Below are positions 6,687 through 10,203 of a DNA stretch of 10,203 nt, one piece after another. The stretch's first letter is position 1. Each line of letters opens with the position of its first letter. The stretch spans positions 1-10,203 of the forward strand of contig CAXBDR010000160.1 of NCBI GenBank assembly GCA_963974265.1. Reading direction: 5' to 3'. The translations under genes were made by a program, and so were the position numbers. Below the pieces are notes generated by a model. It was not told where the DNA came from and ran no database searches. It saw only the letters and a program-made list of their open reading frames with translations. This DNA is from CAISIP01 sp963974265. GTDB taxonomy: Bacteria > Pseudomonadota > Gammaproteobacteria > Burkholderiales > Burkholderiaceae_C.

Positions 6687-7471
6687 CGCCCGGTAAAGCT
6701 CGGCGCCCGCTTCTCGACGAACGCCCGCGCGCCCTCGAGATGGTCATCGGTCCTTTTCAGGATGCTCTGGCCCAGACGCTCGAAATTGCGCGCCGTGTCG
6801 GGGTCGACCCGGGCGCAGTTGTTGAGCACGACTTTGGCAATGCCCAGCGCCTGTGGCGCCTTGGCAGCCAGTACGCGTGCGAACTCTATGACACGCGGCA
6901 TCAGCATTTCGGGAGACAGGACTTCGTCCACCAGTTGGTATTGCAGTGCGCGGTCGGCCAGCACCATGTCGCCCGTCATCACCAGCCGCTTGGCGTTCGA
7001 CAAGCCAACCTGCCGCACCAGCCGCGAGCAACCGCCGGAACCGGGAATCAATCCGACCTTGTTCTCGGGGAAACCGAGCTTGGCGTTGTCACTGGCAAAC
7101 CGGAAGTCGCATGACAGTGCGAGTTCCAGGCCGCCGCCGGCGGCGACACCATTGATCGCCGCGATCACCGGCACTTCGATCGCCTCGATCTCGTCGAAAA
7201 CATTGTGGATGTCTCGCACCACACGGCGGAAACCGCGCGTTCCGATTTCGGCAAGCGACTTCATGCCCCGCACGTCTTCGCCCGCCGAAAAGGCCCGGCC
7301 AGTGCCGGTGATAACCAACACGCGCAATTGGTCGTCCGCCACCATCGCCGCAACCGCGTCGCGCAGTTCATCGCGCATCTGCTGATTCCAAGAGTTCAGG
7401 TTATCAGGACGATTGAGCCGAAGAACGGCAATCTGGTCCTCGCGACTCAGATCAATGAACTCGTAATCCAT
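6683..7471 (-). CDS. Enoyl-CoA hydratase/isomerase family protein (second crotonase of operon)
   Basis: A 262-residue crotonase-fold protein. The first oxyanion segment is SAGEDVRGM (62-70). The active-site stretch AAGGGLELALSCDFRFAS (110-127) carries Glu116, and LGFPENKVGLIPGSGG (132-147) carries Glu136. These two correspond to the paired catalytic glutamates of enoyl-CoA hydratase, so hydratase chemistry is feasible. The C-terminal helix motif AFVEKRAPSFTGR is standard. The ATG lies 2 nt after the stop of the other crotonase gene. The two paralogues differ clearly in sequence, including the cofactor-side segment (SAGED here against CTGAD in the other), so they probably do different steps, as PaaF and PaaG do in phenylacetate breakdown. 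The assignment of hydratase, isomerase or C-C hydrolase is open. Confidence 0.9.
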   Translation of the reverse strand: MDYEFIDLSREDQIAVLRLNRPDNLNSWNQQMRDELRDAVAAMVADDQLRVLVITGTGRAFSAGEDVRGMKSLAEIGTRGFRRVVRDIHNVFDEIEAIEVPVIAAINGVAAGGGLELALSCDFRFASDNAKLGFPENKVGLIPGSGGCSRLVRQVGLSNAKRLVMTGDMVLADRALQYQLVDEVLSPEMLMPRVIEFARVLAAKAPQALGIAKVVLNNCARVDPDTARNFERLGQSILKRTDDHLEGARAFVEKRAPSFTGR

Positions 7472-7473
7472 GG

Positions 7474-8247
7474 TCAGCTTCCCTTGAACTGGGCAGAACG
7501 TTTTTCGACAAAGGCGCGCAAGCCCTCGGCTACATCGTCGGAGCCGAACAGCTGATTTTGGTGTGCGCGCTCGATCACAAGTCCCTGGGCCAAACTGGTT
7601 TCCAGGCCATTGTTGACCGACAGCTTGATGTAACCCTGGGCCATGGTGGGACCACTCGCCAGCTTTCGCGCATAGGCCATGACCTCGGCCTCGAAATTTT
7701 CAGTCGCGACCACGCGGTCTACGAGGCCCAGCGCCAGGGCTTCATCGGGTCCGACCGGTTCACCCGTCACCATCATGTGCAATGCGCGGCTCTTCGGAAT
7801 CAGCCGCGGCAGGCGCTGGGTGCCGCCCATGCCAGGAGATAACCCGAGGTTGACTTCAGCAAGCCCCAGCTTGTACTTACCCGCTGCCGCAAAACGAAAA
7901 TCGCAACCGAGCGCGATTTCCAGCCCACCTCCGATGCAATGGCCGGCGATCGCCGCCACAAACAATTTCGGCGTGCGGCCGATTGCGTCCACCGCCTCTT
8001 GCGCAATCGTCAGGAAATTGGCGAACTTGGCGGGTGATGAATTCTGTAACGTGCTGATATCAGCTCCGGTGCAGAAGAATTTGGGATTGGCGCTGCGTAT
8101 GACCGCGACACGCACGGCCGGATCTTCGGCCACGCGATGCACGGCCGCCGTTAACTCGCCCAGCATCGCGGGATCGTACGCATTGGCCGGGGGGCGGTTG
8201 AATGAAATGACGGCGACGCCGTCCTGCAGATTGAAATCAATGGCCAT
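7474..8247 (-). CDS. Enoyl-CoA hydratase/isomerase family protein (first crotonase of operon)
   Basis: A 257-residue crotonase. The start at ATG 8247 gives the standard N-terminus (MAIDFNLQDGVAVISFNRP) and has the ribosome-binding site AAGGAA at 8254-8259, overlapping the stop of the upstream oxygenase gene. The reading frame stays open far upstream, but that extension only shadows the oxygenase gene. The first oxyanion segment is FFCTGADIS (57-65). The active-site stretch HCIGGGLEIALGCDFRFA contains Glu110, and LGLAEVNLGLSPGMGG contains Glu131, so both hydratase-type glutamates are present. It sits between the PaaA-like oxygenase and a second crotonase, 11 nt and 2 nt from each. It most likely acts on the CoA-thioester product of the oxygenase or on a later unsaturated acyl-CoA. 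Confidence 0.9.
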   Translation of the reverse strand: MAIDFNLQDGVAVISFNRPPANAYDPAMLGELTAAVHRVAEDPAVRVAVIRSANPKFFCTGADISTLQNSSPAKFANFLTIAQEAVDAIGRTPKLFVAAIAGHCIGGGLEIALGCDFRFAAAGKYKLGLAEVNLGLSPGMGGTQRLPRLIPKSRALHMMVTGEPVGPDEALALGLVDRVVATENFEAEVMAYARKLASGPTMAQGYIKLSVNNGLETSLAQGLVIERAHQNQLFGSDDVAEGLRAFVEKRSAQFKGS

Positions 8248-8258
8248 GGCGTGTTCCT

Positions 8259-8990
8259 TCACAAAAAGCGGCGGTTGAGTTGGTTGTCTGCCGGGGCCAG
8301 GCCGAGTTTTTGAATCTCCGGCAGTGCCTCTGCGATGAATTTCTGGCGCAGTTCTTCGTTGTCGTGCGACTTGATGCCCCACTTGACATAGATCGGCGCA
8401 TTGACCGACGTGGATCGGCCGAACATGTCCAGCGCCGCCGTCCACCACTTTTGCAGTCGTGCCTGCACGGCCGCCTTGCCCTCGGGAGTCGCACAGACCT
8501 CGCGCAAATGCCGGAAGCCTGACTTGGTATGAAACTCCTCGTCGGCCTCCAGCGCCGGCGCAACCGCCGCCAATGGCTCGTACGGGCTGCCGGCCCACTC
8601 CACTCCGACATACAGGCCCACGCGATCGATCAGCGCATGAAACCACGCCAGATCGATCCAGTCCTCCAGTGGTATGTGAAACGCATATTGCTTGATCGGC
8701 TTGGTGCAATAGGGATTGGCCCCCAGCCCCAGCAACACCTCTTCGCAGATCTTGCCGTGCTGGACCTCCTGGCGCACGATTTCCGCTTCGATTTCCATCG
8801 CACGTCCATGCGGGGCAAATCGCAGACCCGCGTTCGCGATGTTTCCGAGAATCTTGCGGTACTCGGTGTTGCCATTGTTCTCTAAGTGCGCGTCGAGCAA
8901 CAATTTGACCAGCATGTCGCGGAACTCGGCCGGCATGTTGGGATCACCCTGCTTGTAGGTGCCTTGGACGACAACATCCTGTGCTGACAT
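8259..8990 (-). CDS. PaaA-like diiron oxygenase (phenylacetic acid catabolic protein family)
   Basis: A 243-residue ferritin-like protein of the PaaA/PaaC family. It resembles the catalytic subunit PaaA of phenylacetyl-CoA epoxidase more than the structural subunit PaaC. Two ExxH pairs are visible, E75-V-Q-H78 and E151-E-F-H154, with E37 and D122 at places where further iron ligands are expected, so a diiron site looks intact. The C-terminal block KWWTAALDMFG ... KWGIKSHDNEELRQKF (181-218) is strongly PaaA-like. It is shorter than E. coli PaaA (about 309 residues). The ATG at 8990 has AGGAG (8997-9001) 6 nt upstream. It leads an operon with two crotonases and a Rieske ferredoxin; no PaaB, PaaC, PaaD or PaaE is present. 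The inferred role is oxygenation of a CoA thioester; the substrate is unknown. Confidence 0.85.
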   Translation of the reverse strand: MSAQDVVVQGTYKQGDPNMPAEFRDMLVKLLLDAHLENNGNTEYRKILGNIANAGLRFAPHGRAMEIEAEIVRQEVQHGKICEEVLLGLGANPYCTKPIKQYAFHIPLEDWIDLAWFHALIDRVGLYVGVEWAGSPYEPLAAVAPALEADEEFHTKSGFRHLREVCATPEGKAAVQARLQKWWTAALDMFGRSTSVNAPIYVKWGIKSHDNEELRQKFIAEALPEIQKLGLAPADNQLNRRFL

Positions 8991-8996
8991 GGCTGA

Positions 8997-9001
8997 CTCC
9001 T
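8997..9001 (-). promoter_or_regulatory. Ribosome-binding site of the PaaA-like gene
   Basis: AGGAG on the minus strand, 6 nt before the ATG at 8990. It confirms this start for the first gene of the oxygenase operon. Confidence 0.7.
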
Positions 9002-9033
9002 GTTCCTGGCTGGTTTGACTGAATATCGTGACA

Positions 9034-9063
9034 ATTCTAAATACTATCCGGATGGTATGTAAA
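9034..9063 (-). promoter_or_regulatory. Predicted sigma70 promoter of the oxygenase operon
   Basis: On the minus strand, TTTACA (9063-9058, 5 of 6 matches to TTGACA) and TAGAAT (9039-9034, 5 of 6 matches to TATAAT) are separated by exactly 18 bp. The spacer is filled by the palindromic TetR operator. The expected transcript would start near 9027 and have a leader of about 35 to 40 nt before the ATG at 8990. Bound repressor would occlude RNA polymerase. Consensus matches are read directly; the promoter function is an inference. Confidence 0.6.
9041..9058. promoter_or_regulatory. TetR-type operator before the oxygenase operon
   Basis: ATACTATCCGGATGGTAT is an 18-bp palindrome with only one mismatched symmetric pair. 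It is one of three copies of the same motif around the tetR gene (also 9870-9887 and 9982-9999). Twelve of the 18 positions are identical in all three. It lies within the promoter spacer of the oxygenase operon, which fits repression by the neighbouring TetR protein. Confidence 0.72.
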
Positions 9064-9103
9064 GAGATAAATCATGATCCCAGGAGCAGACGCGTGACTT
9101 TAA

Positions 9104-9814
9104 TCAGGAAGGGGATGTCCTCTGGATTGCGGTTGCGCCCAGGACCGCCGCGCGCAGCGCCCTCACCAATTCCGGCCCATCAAGCGTCTTGGAACGACGA
9201 AACCATTCCAGGAAAGTGCCATCATTGATCGCCAGCACGATGGCAGCCAACTCCCGCGCGTGCAGGTCGGCGCGGAACTCACCGGCGCGTTGCCCGCTGC
9301 GAACCAAATCTTCGATCAACTGCCGTTGGCGCTGGTTAAGTTGATCGATAAAGGACAGAACCGGCCCTTCGCGCTCCTTGAATTCGAGCGACATCAGGAT
9401 CAACAACAACACCTCGTCACGGTGTGAAATCCCCAGACCGGCTTGGTAATGCAGATAGGCAACCAGTTTATCCGTGGCGCGTGGACCAACTTCCATCACG
9501 CGCGCAACCGCCCTATCGACCACGATGCGTTCTACCGATCTCAGCAATTCCAGCAGCACAGCCTCCTTGCTGCGGAAGTAAAAATATACCGCACCCTTGC
9601 TCAGCTTGGCGGCACCGGATATCTGCTCGAGGTTGGTCGCGCGATACCCTTGCGAAACGAAAAGACGCAGGGCTGCCCCCAGCAGACCTTCGGTGCTGGC
9701 CTGGCGTTGACTGGCTTTTCGCGTGCGTTTCGCTGGAATTGCGACGGAGTCCGACTGCTCGCCCGCAGTAGCCTGCACCTCGGGAAGTCCGGTCAATGAT
9801 CTTGTCTTTGGCAT
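9104..9814 (-). CDS. TetR/AcrR-family transcriptional regulator
   Basis: A 236-residue TetR-family repressor. An unstructured, basic N-terminal extension (about 1-40, with AKRTRKASQRQ) precedes the DNA-binding domain. The helix-turn-helix is GYRATNLEQISGAAKLSKGAVYFYFRSKEAVL (about 56-87), the hallmark of the family. The all-helical C-terminal ligand domain (about 95-236) is not conserved enough to name the effector. The gene lies between the oxygenase operon (113 nt downstream, same strand) and a divergent CoA-ligase gene. A shared palindrome occurs before all three units, so it probably represses the ligase, the oxygenase operon and itself. Induction by the CoA thioester formed by the ligase is the usual logic for such regulators, such as PaaR, but is an inference here. 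The ATG at 9814 lacks a clear ribosome-binding site. Confidence 0.9.
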   Translation of the reverse strand: MPKTRSLTGLPEVQATAGEQSDSVAIPAKRTRKASQRQASTEGLLGAALRLFVSQGYRATNLEQISGAAKLSKGAVYFYFRSKEAVLLELLRSVERIVVDRAVARVMEVGPRATDKLVAYLHYQAGLGISHRDEVLLLILMSLEFKEREGPVLSFIDQLNQRQRQLIEDLVRSGQRAGEFRADLHARELAAIVLAINDGTFLEWFRRSKTLDGPELVRALRAAVLGATAIQRTSPS

Positions 9815-9869
9815 TTACTGGTACGACATTGGCTAACGCTTCTGCTCCGGCAACGGGTCCTTCGCACAC

Positions 9870-9887
9870 ATACTAACCGGATGGCGT
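9870..9887. promoter_or_regulatory. TetR-type operator before tetR (autoregulatory candidate)
   Basis: ATACTAACCGGATGGCGT is the weakest copy of the shared motif: the left half and the centre are kept, and the right half is degraded (GGCGT instead of GGTAT). It lies 56 nt before the tetR ATG. It suggests weaker autoregulation, as expected for a repressor that must keep a basal level. No convincing -10/-35 pair was identified around it. Confidence 0.55.
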
Positions 9888-9976
9888 GTAGCGGGACATC
9901 TACTGCACGCGGAACTGTGCGACCGGTTGACATCGACGTAGTGCCAAGGGATTTCCCGCATGTTCCACGGCAAAAA

Positions 9977-10006
9977 CCAACATACTATCCAGAGAGTATG
10001 TTAAAT
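9977..10006 (+). promoter_or_regulatory. Candidate promoter of the CoA-ligase gene
   Basis: CCAACA (9977-9982, three of six consensus matches) and TTAAAT (10001-10006, four of six) are separated by 18 bp, the same geometry as the promoter of the oxygenase operon. The operator again sits in the spacer. The box matches are modest; the parallel layout is the main argument. The leader before the ATG at 10033 would be about 20 nt. Confidence 0.45.
9982..9999. promoter_or_regulatory. TetR-type operator before the CoA-ligase gene
   Basis: ATACTATCCAGAGAGTAT is the third copy of the shared motif. With flanking bases (9980-10001) the outer arms ACATACT and AGTATGT are perfectly complementary, giving a strong imperfect palindrome of 22 bp. 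It lies 33 nt upstream of the ligase ATG, next to an AT-rich -10-like region. Confidence 0.7.
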
Positions 10007-10032
10007 AATGTCGCGGCCGACTGGAGAACGCA

Positions 10033-10203
10033 ATGCCCATGTCCAATTTATCCGTACTCAGTCCCCAGACGACAGCAAGCCCGTTCTGGAACCGGCACAC
10101 TGAGACGATGCCGCGCGAACAACTCGACGCGCTGCACCTTCAGCGCCTGAAGATGCTGGCGCATCACGCCTACGTCAACACACCCTTTTACCAGCGAAAA
10201 TTT
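10033..10203 (+). CDS. Phenylacetate-CoA ligase-like AMP-forming enzyme, N-terminus (cut by window end)
   Basis: The frame is open from the ATG at 10033 to the end of the window (57 codons, no stop). The translation contains ETMPREQLDALHLQRLKML followed by AYVNTPFYQRKF, which is the characteristic N-terminus of PaaK-type phenylacetate-CoA ligases (E..sr.eleaLQlerLk .. yenVPFYr.kf). The start is supported by GGAGA at 10023-10027, 5 nt before the ATG; a second ATG follows at 10039. Family members are about 430 to 440 residues long and activate an aryl or acyl carboxylate with ATP to the CoA thioester; the AMP-binding motifs lie outside the window. It is divergent from tetR and shares its operator with the oxygenase operon, so it probably supplies that operon's substrate. 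The actual acid is unknown. Confidence 0.75.
   Translation, partial: MPMSNLSVLSPQTTASPFWNRHTETMPREQLDALHLQRLKMLAHHAYVNTPFYQRKF

Noticed and set aside
6312..7385. A 357-codon plus-strand open frame across the Rieske and second crotonase genes
   Set aside because: The minus strand encodes two proteins with clear catalytic or cluster motifs. The plus-strand product is Ser/Arg/Thr-rich and unlike any family.
8248..8709. N-terminal extension of the first crotonase frame
   Set aside because: It only shadows the PaaA-like gene. The crotonase N-terminus and ribosome-binding site fit the ATG at 8247.

Overview
The window is a dense, high-GC stretch (low-to-mid 60s % by eye) of bacterial catabolic genes. 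GC content, gene families and tight operon packing suggest a betaproteobacterium of the order Burkholderiales. That assignment is an inference; no RNA gene or other taxonomic marker is present. Thirteen protein genes are supported: eleven complete and two cut by the window edges. I see no tRNA, rRNA, IS element, CRISPR array or attachment site. No gene-free stretch exceeds about 220 bases.

Region 1 (1-4744, + strand) reads as one operon: the C-terminus of an MBL-fold hydrolase, a PaaI-like hotdog thioesterase, an AtuA/DUF1446-family protein with its fused C-terminal domain, an acyl-CoA dehydrogenase, and an alpha/beta hydrolase. The set points to breakdown of an acyl-CoA, possibly branched or terpenoid in origin; the substrate cannot be read from sequence.

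Region 2 (4854-6197) is a divergent pair: an HxlR-type regulator (-) and an NmrA-like NAD(P)-binding oxidoreductase (+). The gap between them carries candidate operator repeats. The arrangement resembles ytfH/ytfG-type redox pairs and looks functionally separate from its neighbours.

Region 3 (6333-8990, - strand) is a compact four-gene operon. In transcription order it holds a PaaA-like diiron oxygenase, two different enoyl-CoA hydratase/isomerase (crotonase) proteins, and a small Rieske [2Fe-2S] ferredoxin. Gaps are 11 nt, 2 nt and a 4-nt overlap. A TetR regulator follows (9104-9814, -), and then the start of a phenylacetate-CoA-ligase-like gene on the + strand (10033 to the window end).

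Three copies of one near-palindrome (ATACTATCCGGATGGTAT and variants) lie before the oxygenase operon, before tetR and before the ligase gene. In two cases the copy fills an 18-bp spacer between plausible -35 and -10 boxes. This predicts a single TetR-controlled regulon: a ligase makes a CoA thioester, an oxygenase (with Rieske electron supply) oxidises it, and two crotonases process the product. The logic is that of the Paa and Box 'hybrid' aerobic pathways, but PaaB, PaaC, PaaD and PaaE are absent here and a Rieske ferredoxin is present. This is the best candidate for an undescribed system in the window.
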